Assembly: GCF_000499385.1 (NCBI RefSeq)
Contig: NW_013654970.1
Span: 175,229-192,728, forward strand
Source of the DNA: Eimeria necatrix
Taxonomy: Eukaryota; Apicomplexa; Conoidasida; Eucoccidiorida; Eimeriidae
Length of the DNA: 17,500 nt
Direction of reading: 5' to 3'
Under the pieces are notes generated by a model. It ran no database searches, was not told the origin of the DNA, and saw only the letters and a list, made by a program, of their open reading frames with translations. Numbering within the stretch: the first letter of the stretch is position 1; each line of letters starts with the position of its first letter. Position numbers and translations under genes: made by a program. Positions 1 through 9,776 of this stretch are shown piece after piece.

Positions 1-54
1 TGTTTATTAATTAATTTTCTCCTTTTAAATCACATTTGAAGCGTCTGCCGGCTA

Positions 55-131
55 TTGAGGTGTACGTACACCCGAAACGAACGCAATCCCGGACTGTTGA
101 GGTGTACGTACACCCGAAACGAAGGCAATCC
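55..131. repeat. 42-bp tandem repeat carrying two copies of the GTGTACGTACAC palindrome
   Basis: Positions 55-89 and 97-131 match with a single difference. Each contains GGTGTACGTACACC (59-72 and 101-114) followed by CGAAACGAA and GCAATCC. The short open frame across it would read VYVHPKR twice, but it has no other coding support. Confidence 0.85.
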
Positions 132-345
132 TCGCGCTTCCTTCGCCGCTTTCCTCTCTTCATTTCCTTTCAGAAATTAAATTTTAATGTTTTATTTCAT
201 CTTTTTTTCATATTGCTGCTGCAGTGGAAATCAAACGAAAGAAACGTGGCAAAAAACTGCAACAGAAAAGAAAATGAACTGCAGAAAACTAATCCTCAGG
301 GACTCCATGCCACTTCTTGTTGCACAAAAATCAAAATAAATTAAT

Positions 346-346
<1 letters not shown>

Positions 347-387
<41 letters not shown>

Positions 388-408
388 AAATAAATAAATA
401 AATAAAAA
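347..408. repeat. (AAAT)n microsatellite
   Basis: Near-perfect run of AAAT units with one slipped unit near 386. AT-rich spacer; no gene seen between 132 and 770. Confidence 0.85.
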
Positions 409-499
409 TCCAAACTCAGAAACAGGCTGATATCCTATCAGACTCGCTGACACTGGCGGGCAGCAAACTTCATTTCTAATACTACTTTTGGTCTTTTAT

Positions 500-617
500 A
501 AATTCAAATGAATTTAAATAACTCTAAATGAATTTAAATAAATTAAATAAATTTAAATAAATTTAAATAAATTTAAATAAATTCAAATAAATTTAAATAA
601 ATTTAAATAAATTCAAA
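500..617. repeat. 10-bp period AT repeat (AAATAAATTT)n
   Basis: Unit AAATAAATTT repeats about ten times with occasional C or G substitutions. The unit is AT-only with helical periodicity, so the tract may be intrinsically curved. Non-coding. Confidence 0.75.
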
Positions 618-662
618 ATGCAAATAAAGGACAAGCGGTGCACAAATCTGTTCAAAATTCGA

Positions 663-674
663 GTGTACGTACAC
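663..674. promoter_or_regulatory. GTGTACGTACAC palindrome copy
   Basis: Perfect 12-bp core GTGTACGTACAC; the flank differs from GG/CC at the left side. One of 12 dispersed copies and variants in the window. Confidence 0.6.
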
Positions 675-772
675 CTGAACTGTTTGTACTTTTTGTTTCT
701 TGTTTTCATTTCTTTGCAAAGTTCCAAAGACAAAGGTTAAGAGCCCGCGCTGCTGCGGGCCAGCAACTAATT

Positions 773-779
773 GCTGCTG

Positions 780-817
<38 letters not shown>

Positions 818-960
818 GCTGCTGCGCTTGCTGGGGCTTTAGCAGCGGCAGGGGAGCAGTTGGTGCTGCTGCTGTCGCCGCGGGGCTTTTCGCAGCGGCA
901 GCAGCTGCTGCAGCTGCTGCTGCAGCTGCTGCAGCAGCTGCTGCAGTTGTTGCTGCTGCT
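773..960. repeat. CTG/CAG trinucleotide block
   Basis: CTG runs interrupted by CAG-CTG junctions (CAGCTGCTGCAG). All frames give Ala/Leu/Cys/Gln homopolymers and none has a unique domain, so coding is not supported. It lies downstream of FNT. Confidence 0.8.
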
Positions 961-1020
961 TCATCTTGTGTAATGGCCAGAATGGCCGCATCTGACTCTT
1001 TTCAGTTTCTACTTTGATTT

Positions 1021-1062
1021 ATTTCTTTTTATTTTTATTTATTTATTTATTTATTTCTGTTT
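1021..1062. repeat. (TTTA)n tract
   Basis: T-rich run ending in six or so ATTT units, non-coding spacer between two CTG blocks. Confidence 0.7.
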
Positions 1063-1146
1063 GCTGTTGACTTCCATCCTGCTGCTCTGTACATTCTAAA
1101 GAAAGACGGCAATGGGCCCAAGAGCCCAGCAACGACAGTCACGGAG

Positions 1147-1150
1147 CTGC

Positions 1151-1199
<49 letters not shown>

Positions 1200-1365
1200 G
1201 CTGCTGCGGTTGCAGCAGGGGCTGCTGTGTCTCCGGCTGTATGCTGCCCGCGGTGCTGCTGCAGCTTTTGCTGCAGTTGCTGCTGCCGCTGCTTCGGCGG
1301 CTGCTGCAGCTTTTGCTGCAGTTGCTGCTGCCGCTGCTGCTGCTGCTGCTGCTGCTGCTGCAGCT
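1147..1365. repeat. CTG trinucleotide block
   Basis: Pure CTG runs plus an imperfect 54-bp internal duplication (GCTGCAGCTTTTGCTGCAGT occurs twice, near 1257 and 1305). Open in several frames on both strands because of composition; no start or domain supports a gene. Confidence 0.75.
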
Positions 1366-1425
1366 CTGTGTGTGGCATTTCTCTCGAGGCCTCTAAAGCA
1401 GATTGGCGAGCCCACGTGTGCCCCG

Positions 1426-1439
1426 GGTGTACGTACACC
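1426..1439. promoter_or_regulatory. GGTGTACGTACACC palindrome copy
   Basis: Perfect 14-bp palindrome, 215 bp beyond the FNT stop codon. Confidence 0.6.
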
Positions 1440-1564
1440 GGAGGCGCATGCAAAGAGAATAAAGGAGCTCCAAAGTCTACAAGTTAAATAATTAATTTTT
1501 TCCAGAAGTGCAATTTGCTGCTCCGAAGTGCAAAAACATTCTTTCCAAAAAGCCTCTCCAGCCT

Positions 1565-1653
1565 GCTGCTGCAGCAGCAGCAGCCCTTGCCGCCGCTGCT
1601 GCAGCAGCAGCAGCAGCAGCAGCTCCCCGCCGCAGCAGCAGCAGCAGCAGCAC
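1565..1653. repeat. CAG block directly 3' of the FNT stop
   Basis: CAG/CCG triplets immediately after the FNT stop codon, likely in its 3' untranslated region. Reverse-strand reading is CTG. Confidence 0.65.
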
Positions 1654-2871
1654 TCAGGGCTGGAGCTGCGGGTCATCGTCTGTGTCTTTGGGCTTGGGGA
1701 AAACAGCAGTATGGAAGGGCGCGGCATTGGGCTGTGCAGGGGCGCCGGGGGCCCCCCCGGGGGCCCCCGGGGGCCCCCCGGGGGGCCCCCCGGGGCCCCC
1801 GGGGGCCCCCGCGCTGCTGCCCACGTTGCTGAGACTCTCCGAGTGGGTCTTCGCGTGGTCATAACTGGCCCACTGGCCCTGCGGGGGGGCCCCCCCGAAG
1901 GCCGTCTGGGGTTTGGCCCCGAGGCCAATAATGCTGGGGCTGACGGAGGCCCTGGAGTGGACCCTGGAGATGGGAAACTCGCTGCCCGCCTCCTCCCCGA
2001 AGGGGCCCCCGGGGGCCCCCCCGGGGGCCCCCGGGGGGCCCCCAGGGGCCCCCAGCAACGCCTTGTGCGTGTACTCCTCCACGGGGTAGAAGTTGTACCA
2101 GTAAACAGCCCCAATGAGCACACAACCCCCCACCATATTGCCCAAAAAGGTGGGCAAGAAGTTCTGCTGCACCACAGCAGCCACAGAGGCCCCACAGCCC
2201 ATCATCAGAGTGAGTTGTAAAGTGTAGAAGTTGGCTATTATGTGCTCGTAGCCCGCCACGCAAAAAGCCACGATGGGAAACCACAAAGAAAGGACTTTGC
2301 TGGCGGGGTCGTCGCAGCCGGTGACGTTCCAGACGGCGAGGCAGACGAGGGCGTTGCAGCCGACGCCGCGGAGGAAGCACTGGCCGAAGCCGTAGCCGAG
2401 TTTGGTCTGCTGCAGGTGGCACATGTAGCTGCGCAGGGGCTCTTGTTCGTAGCCTCCGGGGAGAAAAGAAAGGAAATAAGCCGCAAATAAAGCTCCTAGC
2501 CAGTTTCCGAGAAAAGATCCGACCCAGTTTATCAGCAAGTGCAGGAATGTTATCCGCCGCTCGATCAGACAGATCAGCATCGTCATGGTGTTCCCCGTGA
2601 ACAACTCCGCGCCCGTGAAGATTATTGCGATGAAAGCTGTCGGGAAAATCGAAGCGTACATGAATTTCTGAATGGATTTGGAAACTGATCGCGGATCATC
2701 GACGGAAGTGGGAGTGCCGCCCGCGAACATGTTGCAGGCCTGGCCCGCGAGCCCGATGTACACCCCAGCCATGAACGCCTGCAGCAGCAGCCGGTCGAAA
2801 CGCAGCGACGTTTTGCGCAATCCATACTCGATCACGCGGTGATAAGTGTCCGGAGAGGCCGTGGTCACCAT
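1654..2871 (-). CDS. FNT: Formate/nitrite transporter family protein (FNT)
   Basis: Single-exon gene for a 405-residue membrane protein. Apicomplexan FNTs are plasma-membrane lactate/H+ symporters that export the end product of glycolysis and also carry formate and other small acids; substrate here is inferred from family. Six hydrophobic segments are visible at about residues 27-49, 69-98, 109-136, 162-184, 190-221 and 236-260. Family marks are ELFTGN (89-94) in the broken second helix, a GN pair at 122-123, and AGYEHIIAN (206-214) in the broken fifth helix, with His210 matching the conserved central histidine of FNT channels. The transporter core ends near residue 265. The last ~135 residues are a Gly/Ala/Pro-rich tail encoded by G/C repeats and absent from typical ~300-residue FNTs. 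The start is the first ATG of the frame (complement of 2869-2871); the open frame reaches 2934 only through non-ATG codons. It is divergent from the thymidylate kinase gene. Confidence 0.93.
   Translation of the reverse strand: MVTTASPDTYHRVIEYGLRKTSLRFDRLLLQAFMAGVYIGLAGQACNMFAGGTPTSVDDPRSVSKSIQKFMYASIFPTAFIAIIFTGAELFTGNTMTMLICLIERRITFLHLLINWVGSFLGNWLGALFAAYFLSFLPGGYEQEPLRSYMCHLQQTKLGYGFGQCFLRGVGCNALVCLAVWNVTGCDDPASKVLSLWFPIVAFCVAGYEHIIANFYTLQLTLMMGCGASVAAVVQQNFLPTFLGNMVGGCVLIGAVYWYNFYPVEEYTHKALLGAPGGPPGAPGGAPGGPFGEEAGSEFPISRVHSRASVSPSIIGLGAKPQTAFGGAPPQGQWASYDHAKTHSESLSNVGSSAGAPGGPGGPPGGPPGAPGGAPGAPAQPNAAPFHTAVFPKPKDTDDDPQLQP
1738..2056 (-). repeat. G/C palindromic repeats encoding the FNT C-terminal tail
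   Basis: Two blocks (about 1738-1812 and 2000-2056) of GGGGGCCCC-type units with 1-4 base spacers. Read on the minus strand they encode [13 protein letters not shown] stretches. The blocks are separated by about 60 residues of ordinary, Ser-containing sequence, so the tail is two low-complexity insertions rather than one. The G/C unit is its own reverse complement, which explains the long open frames on both strands here. Confidence 0.85.
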
Positions 2872-2880
2872 TTTCTCGGC

Positions 2881-2929
2881 AGATCGCGCGAAAAAACCGC
2901 GAGATCGCGCGCCAAAACCCCAGATCGCG
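2881..2929 (-). promoter_or_regulatory. Three AGATCGCG repeats just upstream of the FNT start
   Basis: AGATCGCG occurs at 2881-2888, 2902-2909 and 2922-2929, spaced 21 and 20 bp apart, within 60 bp upstream of the FNT ATG. An inverted copy (CGCGATCT) lies at 3141-3148. Regular spacing near two helical turns suggests a protein-binding array or a small leader repeat. No function is known to me. Confidence 0.35.
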
Positions 2930-3584
2930 GCCACCCCAGAGTCCGTTCAACTTCCCACGCCGCCGCCGCTCGCGCCGCTCTTCCCGAACCCCCGCCCCGC
3001 TAAACCCTTTCCAAACCCTCGCCAAACCCTCGCCCGCCAGCAAACCCCAAAACAAACCGCTAACGCCCCCAGACTGCCTCGCAGCAGCGCAGCAGCACCG
3101 CGCAGCAGCAAACTCGCAGCAGCAGCAGCGGACAACTCCCCGCGATCTACCGCCCTCGTCCGGAACAACAAAAGTGCAAAAAACAATTCGCAAAACCCGC
3201 AAAGCACACTCGCGAGCTGCAGATACACCCCGAAGCCCCCGCCGCCTTCGCTCAGCGCAGTTCAACTTGAATGCGCTGAGGGCTGCGGCGGCGGCTCGTG
3301 CCCCACAGCCCGCCCGTCTCGCGCTCCCCGCGGCCCTCTCTCTCCTTTTTTTTAATTCAATTCCACTTTTATTTCTTCTTTTTCTTCTTTTTCGCTTTCT
3401 TCCGACCCCCCAACGCCCCCAGAAGACCCCCTCGCGCTGCCCGCCGCCGCGCCGCGGCCACCCGCCGCGATCACCCCCGCCGCCCGCGCCGCCGCTTCCG
3501 CATTTCCTCTCAGACATTCCGCGAACAAATCCCTTTTTAAAATGCTTATTTAGCTTTTCGGAACTTTAGCTGCCACGCGGACAC
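2930..3584. other. GC-rich leader/promoter region upstream of FNT
   Basis: C-rich and CG-rich on the plus strand (many CCCGCC, CCGCCG runs), with a short T-rich patch at about 3341-3395. Frames open across it on both strands look compositional: Arg/Pro/Ala-rich, no recognisable domain and no consistent start. It is best read as the 5' leader and promoter of FNT. No separate gene is seen. Confidence 0.5.
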
Positions 3585-3820
3585 GCAGCAGCAGCAGCAG
3601 CAGCAGCAGCGGCAGCAGCAGCGCCTGCTGCGGCCACCCGCCGCCGCGCAGCAGCAAACCCCGCGGTGTCTACGCCTTCGAAGCTTCCCCGCTGCGCTTG
3701 CTGCTGCTGCTGCTGCTGTCTTCGCGGGGTTGCTGCTTCTCCTGCTGCTGTCTTGCCAGCTTGCTGCTGCTGCTGCTGCTGCTGCAGACGACGCACTGCC
3801 ACACAGCGCTCTTCCCCGCG

Positions 3821-3855
<35 letters not shown>

Positions 3856-4083
3856 AGTCCCCGCAACGCTGCTGCTGCTGCTGCTGCAGGCGACTCACGG
3901 GTCGCTTGTCGCCCTCGCTGCTGCTGCTGCAGCAGCGGCTGTGGGCCCAGTAGCCCCCCTCCACACTGCAGAAGACAACAGCAGCAGCAGCAGCAGCAGC
4001 AGCAAAAGCCTTTACACCCAAATCACTGCAACACGCTAGAGAATTAGATTATCCTGTTTGCTGCAGCGCGCAGCAGCAGCAGG
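3585..4083. repeat. Clustered CAG and CTG blocks
   Basis: CAG at 3585-3625, CTG at about 3699-3940, CAG at 3978-4004 and 4063-4083. The triplet orientation flips several times within 500 bp, so the single strands could fold on each other. Frames are open on both strands but give only homopolymers. Confidence 0.75.
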
Positions 4084-4119
4084 AAACTCATATGCTTCTA
4101 AGGAAGCACTGAAACTTCT

Positions 4120-4550
4120 ATCTTGCTGCTGCTGCTGCTGAAGTTAGTGCTGCTGCAGATAGTGCTGCTGCAGATAGTACTCCTAATGCTGCTGCTAGTG
4201 CTGCTAATGCTCGTGCTGCTGCCGCTGTAAGTCCTGCTGCTGCCGCTGCAGTTGTTGCTGCTGCTGCTGGCGCAGCTGGAACTGCCGCAGCTGCTGCTGG
4301 AGCTGCTGCCGCACCTGCTGCTGCAGTTACTGCTGCAGCTGCTGCTGCAGCTATGGCTGCAGCTGCTGCTGCAACTGCTGCTGCTGCTGCTGGAAGCTTT
4401 ATGCGTCAGCTTCCAGTTATGGTCCTCGCGTTGCTGCTGCTGGCTGCAGCAAACTGAAGCCCTCGCTTTTCCTTATTTGGTGCGAGGGGCCTTTGCTGCT
4501 GCTGCTGCTGCTGCTGCAGCAGCTGCTGCTGCTGCTGCTGCACTGGGCGG
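4120..4550. repeat. Degenerate CTG/GCAGCTGCTGCT block
   Basis: CTG triplets with interspersed GATAGT, AATGCT and TTACTG variants, then a 12-bp-like GCTGCTGCAGCT pattern. A 116-residue Leu/Ala frame (4252-4602) has no non-repeat domain. The stretch about 4390-4490 is non-repetitive, but I recognise nothing in it. Confidence 0.65.
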
Positions 4551-4859
4551 TGGCCTGCTGCGGGGCGGCTCGGGCAGCAGCAAATGTAATCAGCTAGAAT
4601 AAATCAAAAGTATTATTTTAAAAATTAAACTTTGCATTAAATAAACTTTATGGAAATGCATTTGGAATTAAATCATTGAATTACAAAAGTACTTCAAACA
4701 ATTTCAGAAGCAAAAGTTCTTTTTTAATGTTTGAAATTGCGGAATTAAAAGCTAAAAGTCCAAATTTAAATAAATTAAATTAATTGAAACTCTAAAAAGG
4801 AAAAATAATGCAAAAATGATTTTTTGTTTTTTCGAGTTTTGATTTTCTGGGACCTTCCA

Positions 4860-4873
4860 GGTGTACATACACC
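4860..4873. promoter_or_regulatory. GGTGTACATACACC palindrome variant
   Basis: Differs from the perfect palindrome by one base (G to A at the seventh base from the centre side). In AT-rich spacer. Confidence 0.5.
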
Positions 4874-4991
4874 CCAGAAGCATTACTTTTAAAATGAATT
4901 TAAATGCACAAATGCATTTTAATTCATTTTAAAAATAAACGAATTTAAATGCATTTATATTTGCTACTATAAAAGCGTTTGCATGCGCTCA

Positions 4992-5005
4992 GCTGTACAT
5001 ACACC
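4992..5005. promoter_or_regulatory. GCTGTACATACACC palindrome variant
   Basis: Same ACATACACC right arm as the copy at 4860; left arm begins GC instead of GG. Confidence 0.45.
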
Positions 5006-5248
5006 CCAATCTTGGCATATTTAAAGCCACTTCAGTTCTGTTTTATTTCATCAAAAGTCTTTTTTAAATATATTTAAAAATATATTTTTAAACACTTTAA
5101 TAAATATACTTTTGCAAGGATTTATTTGCTTCAATGTGTCCTTTTGTTTGTCCATTTATTGATCTAATTTAATTTAATTTTCGGGTCTTTTTATATTTCA
5201 TTATTTTTAAGAAATAAATAAATGCTTTTTAATCTAATTGCCTATTCA

Positions 5249-5262
5249 GCTGTATCTACACC
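5249..5262. promoter_or_regulatory. GCTGTATCTACACC palindrome variant
   Basis: Degenerate copy, followed six bases later by overlapping GCATGC/TGCATGCA words at 5268-5280. Confidence 0.4.
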
Positions 5263-5267
5263 CAAAG

Positions 5268-5280
5268 GCATGCATGCATG
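5268..5280. promoter_or_regulatory. TGCATGCA site (ApiAP2-type motif)
   Basis: Run GCATGCATGCATG contains TGCATGCA. GCATGC/TGCATGCA is a known binding word of some apicomplexan AP2 factors. Occupancy here is inference. Confidence 0.35.
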
Positions 5281-5322
5281 CTGCCAATTGCTGCTAGACT
5301 GTGTGCTGTAGTGTGGGGCCCA

Positions 5323-5487
5323 TTCAGCAGCAGCAGCAGCTGCAGCAGCAGCAGCAGCAGCAGCAGCAGCTGCTGCTGCTGCTGCAGCTGCAGCAGCAGC
5401 AGCAAGACTGCTGCTGCTGATCTTCACGGGCGCTTCTTACCGCAGCAGACACAAAGACAAACTCTATGGGGTCCTGCGCAGCAGCAA

Positions 5488-5523
<36 letters not shown>

Positions 5524-5603
5524 CAGCAGCAAGAAGAGCAACAGCAGGAGCAACAGGATCAGCCCCAGTGGCACCCGCAGCAGCAACGACGAGAGCAGCA
5601 GCA

Positions 5604-5636
<33 letters not shown>

Positions 5637-5640
5637 AACT
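5323..5640. repeat. CAG-rich block with central CTG inversion
   Basis: CAG run at 5323-5369, CTG at 5369-5386, CAG again, then a long imperfect CAG/CAA tract at 5475-5640. A frame from 5278 to 5670 gives Ser- then Gln-rich protein without a domain. Non-coding is more likely. Confidence 0.7.
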
Positions 5641-5702
5641 GGCAAAGCTGGAACTCATGTGTTCGCCTGAGGGCTCTAATGAGATCTATTCAATTCTTTT
5701 GA

Positions 5703-5745
5703 AATCAATTTAAATTTAAATTTAAATTTAAATTCAAATTTAAAT
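5703..5745. repeat. (AAATTT)n tract
   Basis: About seven AAATTT hexamers, one with a C substitution; self-complementary AT tract in spacer. Confidence 0.75.
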
Positions 5746-5811
5746 TAATTAACTGAAAGTGTATTAGCCAGTCCCTTGAAGTGCTTTTGTAATCGCTTCT
5801 GAGTCAAGAGC

Positions 5812-5869
5812 TAGGGTTTAGGGTTTAGGGTTTAGGGTTTCGGGTTTAGGGTTTAGGGTTTAGGGTTTG
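5812..5869 (+). repeat. Telomere-like (TTTAGGG)n tract
   Basis: Eight units of TTTAGGG, one altered to TTTCGGG. About 300 bp upstream of the TMPK start and the only telomere-like tract in this window that is not inside an inferred intron. Confidence 0.9.
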
Positions 5870-5886
5870 TTGGGGCTGCGAGTCGC

Positions 5887-5915
5887 TGCATGCATTTGCT
5901 GGGGCCCTGCATGCA
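5887..5915. promoter_or_regulatory. Two TGCATGCA sites upstream of TMPK
   Basis: TGCATGCA at 5887-5894 and 5908-5915, 21 bp apart and about 255-283 bp before the TMPK ATG. The word matches a known apicomplexan AP2 recognition core, so these are promoter element candidates. Confidence 0.45.
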
Positions 5916-6169
5916 GCATTTTGCCGTTTTATTGGCTGAAATGAATTAAATTTGGAAAATAAAAAAGAAATAAAAAATGAAATAAAATGAAATAAAGAAA
6001 AGGAAAAACTTTGAAGTTTTTTCACTTTCGGCAGCAGCAGCAGATCTGTCGCTGCGCGTCTCGGACTTTTAAGGCCAACAGTTGTGTTCTTTTGGACTTT
6101 ATTTAATTTATTTAATTTATTTTATTTATTTAATTTATTTTAATTATTTAATTTCAATTTACACTCAAA

Positions 6170-7296
6170 ATGGAAACAGAAGAAGAAAAACTGGAGCCGC
6201 CGAAACGGGGTGTCTTCATTGTCTTCGAGGGTCTCGACAGGTGAGTTGCTGAATTTGATTTATTTATTTATTTATTTCAATTATTTAATTATTTAATTAT
6301 TTAATTATTCATTTGTTGTTAATTTATTCGTTTTTTTGTCTATTCGTCGGTTTATTTGTTGTTGAATTCACTTTCGAGCCCCCGCGTGAATTCAAATTTG
6401 AAAAAGCAGAAAAACGCATTTTTCACCCATTTCTTTTCGTTTCTTGAAAAAAAGAAATAACAAGCAACTCCAAAATTGTTTTTGCTTTGTTTTTATTCAA
6501 AAAATAAACTTTTCATTTCACATTTTGTTTTATTTCTGCAGCTTTCTGTGCTGCCGCTGGCGCCGCGTTGAGGTGTATGTACACCTCAACTTCGATTCAT
6601 TTCAAGCACCAGTGCATGCATTTATTCCTTTGTTTGCATTTAACTCTTTATATATATACATTTATTCCATTAAAATGCAGCTTTTTTTGTTTTATAAACA
6701 CTAATTTGCATCAAGAATCGACTTTGAAGCATTTGTTTCCAAAAGCTCGCTTTGCGGCGCTCGAGGTGCCTATACACCCCGAGCCAGCACCTGAGGTGTA
6801 CGTACACCTCAAGACCCGCTCTTTTTTGCTCTTCTGCAGATCGGGAAAATCAACTCAGGCAAAAATGCTTTTTGAAAAACTTTCGAGAGATGGCATCAAA
6901 GCCAAACTTATTCGCTTCCCAGGTTAGCAGCCTCCTTTGCTGCTGCTGCTGCTGCTGCTGCTGTAGGTGCTGCTGCTGCTGTAGCTGCTGCTGCTGCTGC
7001 TGTAGCTGCTGCTGCTGCTTCTGCTGCTGCTGCTGTAGGTGCTGCTGCTGCAGCTGTTCCTGCTGCTCCTGCTGATCCTGCTGCTTGTGCTGGTGCTGTT
7101 CCTGCTGCTGCTGCTGCTAGCTGCGCTGCTGCTGTTGCTGTTGCTACATGAGTTGTTGCTGCTACTCGTTTCGCCGCTGCTGCTGTTGCTGCGTGGCTTT
7201 CTGCTGCTGCTGCTGCTGCTTCAGTTGCCTTCACTGCTGCTGCTGTCGCTGCTTCCGTTAGTGCTGCTGCTCCTACTCTCTTCGCTGCTGCTGCTG

Positions 7297-7342
<46 letters not shown>

Positions 7343-7660
7343 TGCCTCCTAAGGACCCTGCTGGCTGAAGTCTCTCGGCAGCAGCCCTTCCCAACAAAGC
7401 CGCAGCTGCCGTAGCCCGAGGGCTTAGGGTTTAGGGTTTAGGGTTTAGGGTTTAGGGTTTAGGGTTTAGGGTTTGTGCAGAGCGGAGCTCAGCTGTGGGG
7501 TCTTTGATAGATGCTGCGCTGCAGCAAGCAGCAGCTGTGGGGCCCCACGTGCTGCACTTGCTGTTTGCTGCTAATCGCTGGGAGCAGCAGCAGCAAATTG
7601 AACAGTGGCTTGCTGCTGGCTTTGCTGTTGTTGCAGACAGATATTCTTTTTCGGGTTAGT

Positions 7661-7695
<35 letters not shown>

Positions 7696-8275
7696 TTTTG
7701 TTTTATTTATTTGTTTTATTGTTTAATTTATTTAATTTATTTAGTTTATTTAATTTATTTGTTTTTTTGTTTTGTTTTGGTTGTTTATGTGCTTTGTTTT
7801 AGTTGTTTATATGTTTTATTTGTTTTGTTTTATTATTTTATTTATTTATTTGACTGTTTGTTCTATTTTATTATTTTATTTATTTTATTTGTTTTATTTG
7901 TTTTATTTGTTTTGTTTGTTTTGTTTTAGTTGATTATTTGTTTTAGTTTATTTATTTTATTTGTTTTATTTTAATTTTATTTGCTTGTTTTTTGTTTTAT
8001 CTTATCTGTTCTATTTGTTTGTCTGTCTTATTCAATTTGTCTATTTAATTATTCAATTTATTTAATTTATTTAATTTATTTAATTCATTTTATTTATTTT
8101 GTCTATTTTATTTGTTTTCTTTATTTTACTTGTTTTATTTGTTTTCTTTTCCTCATTGCAGTGTCTTTTGATTAAAAGATTTATTTGCTTTTCGAGATTT
8201 GTTGCTGCTGCTGCTGCTGCCGCTTGTGCTGCTGCTGCAGGCGTTGTCTACTCAACCACCGCAGCAAACCACCGC

Positions 8276-8322
<47 letters not shown>

Positions 8323-8467
8323 GTCGGAGTCTGGGGGCCCCCTGGGGGCCCCTGTACCCATTTCTGAGGCTTTTGCAAGAAGCACAGAAGAGGGTCTTTT
8401 GGCTCCAGATCGAGTTTACTTTTTGGACATTAAACCCGAAGAAGCAGCAAAAAGAGAAGGCTTTGGT

Positions 8468-8508
<41 letters not shown>

Positions 8509-9351
8509 CGAGCAGCAGGAGCAGGAGAGGTAGCAGCGTGGCGGCAGTGTAGTATTGGAAGTAGTAGCAGCAGCAGCAGCAGTAGCTGCAGCAGCAGTAG
8601 CAGCAGCAGCAGCAGCATCTGCAGCAGAAGTAGGAGTGGTAGCAGCAGCAGCAGCAGCAGCAGTATTAGTGGTAGCTGTGGCAGTCGTAGCAGCAGCAGC
8701 ATTAGCTGCAGCAGCATTAGCTGCAGCAGCAGCAGCGGCAACAGTAGCAGGGACAGCAGCATTAGCAGCAGTAGCACCGATAGCAGCGGCATCAGCAGCA
8801 GCATTAGTAGCAGCAGCAGCAGTAGTAGCAGCAGCAGCAGCAGCAGCAGTAGCAGCAGCAGAAGCAACAACAGCAGCAGCAGCAGCAGCAGTCGTAGTAG
8901 CAGCGGCGACAGAAGCAGCAATAGCAACAGCAGCAGCAGCAGTTGCAGCAGCAGCAGCAACAGAGCTAGCAGGAGCAGCAGTAGCAGCAGCAGCAAGAAA
9001 GGAGCAGCAGCAGAAGCAGTAGTGGCAGCAGCACGAGCAGCAGCACAAGCAGCAGCAGCAGCAGCAGCAGCATCAGCTGTCTGGAGTTTGTCCTAAAACA
9101 ATTTATAAAGTAACAAATCATTTATTTATTTATAAATATATATTTATAAATATATAATAATAATAAATAATAATAAACAAATTATTTTGTTTTTAATTTA
9201 ATTGATGGATTGAATTTGCTGCTGCTGCTCTCCTGGGCGTTTGCTGCTGCTGCTGTTGCTGCTGCTGCCAAGCAGCAGCTTTGTGTCTGTGCATTGCTGC
9301 TAATAAATAAATAACAAATAAATAACAAATGAATATCAAATAATAATAATA

Positions 9352-9384
<33 letters not shown>

Positions 9385-9512
9385 TAATAATAATGATAAA
9401 TAATAAGTAAGAAGAATAATAAATAATAATAAATACCAAACAATAGGAAAGTAAATGGGCTTATTTGTCCGTTTGCTGCTGTTGCTGCTGCCGCTGCTGC
9501 TGCTGCTGCTGC

Positions 9513-9551
<39 letters not shown>

Positions 9552-9721
9552 GGGTAGGGGCTGAGGTGTACGAGTCGGCAGAGCTGCAGGCTCTGGTGTA
9601 CAGAGGCTACAAATCTTTTGCTGCTTATTCTTATTGGCGCTGCATAGCAGCAGCAAATTTGAGTCCTTTAGCAGTTCACAAGTTGATTTTAAAAGACCTT
9701 GCTGCTCTTTTCGCAGAGGTG

Positions 9722-9776
<55 letters not shown>

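Larger units (their letters stand above)
4600..5240. other. AT-rich intergenic spacer
   Basis: Strongly AT-rich, stop codons in every frame, no gene. It holds two variants of the GTGTAC palindrome (4860-4873 and 4992-5005) and many AATTTAAA-like words. Confidence 0.7.
6241..6839 (+). other. TMPK intron 1, with three GTGTAC palindromes
   Basis: Starts GTGAGT and ends TTCTGCAG. AT-rich, with (TTTA) repeats at the 5' end. It holds palindromes at 6572-6585, 6765-6778 and 6795-6808, plus TGCATGCA at 6613-6620. The last palindrome lies about 30 bp before the acceptor. Confidence 0.85.

Noticed and set aside
36..344. Short plus-strand frame with two VYVHPKR repeats
   Set aside because: The repeated peptide is the translation of the non-coding palindrome repeat; the rest is low-complexity and the same peptide appears wherever the palindrome occurs.
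1047..2195. Long minus-strand frame (382 codons) overlapping FNT
   Set aside because: It is a shadow of the FNT gene in another frame, kept open by G/C and CAG repeats; its residues show no domain while the FNT frame has a full transporter.
8416..9048. Ala/Leu-rich frames on both strands
   Set aside because: They are CAG/CTG composition inside TMPK intron 4; splicing 8465 to 9558 is needed to restore the kinase.
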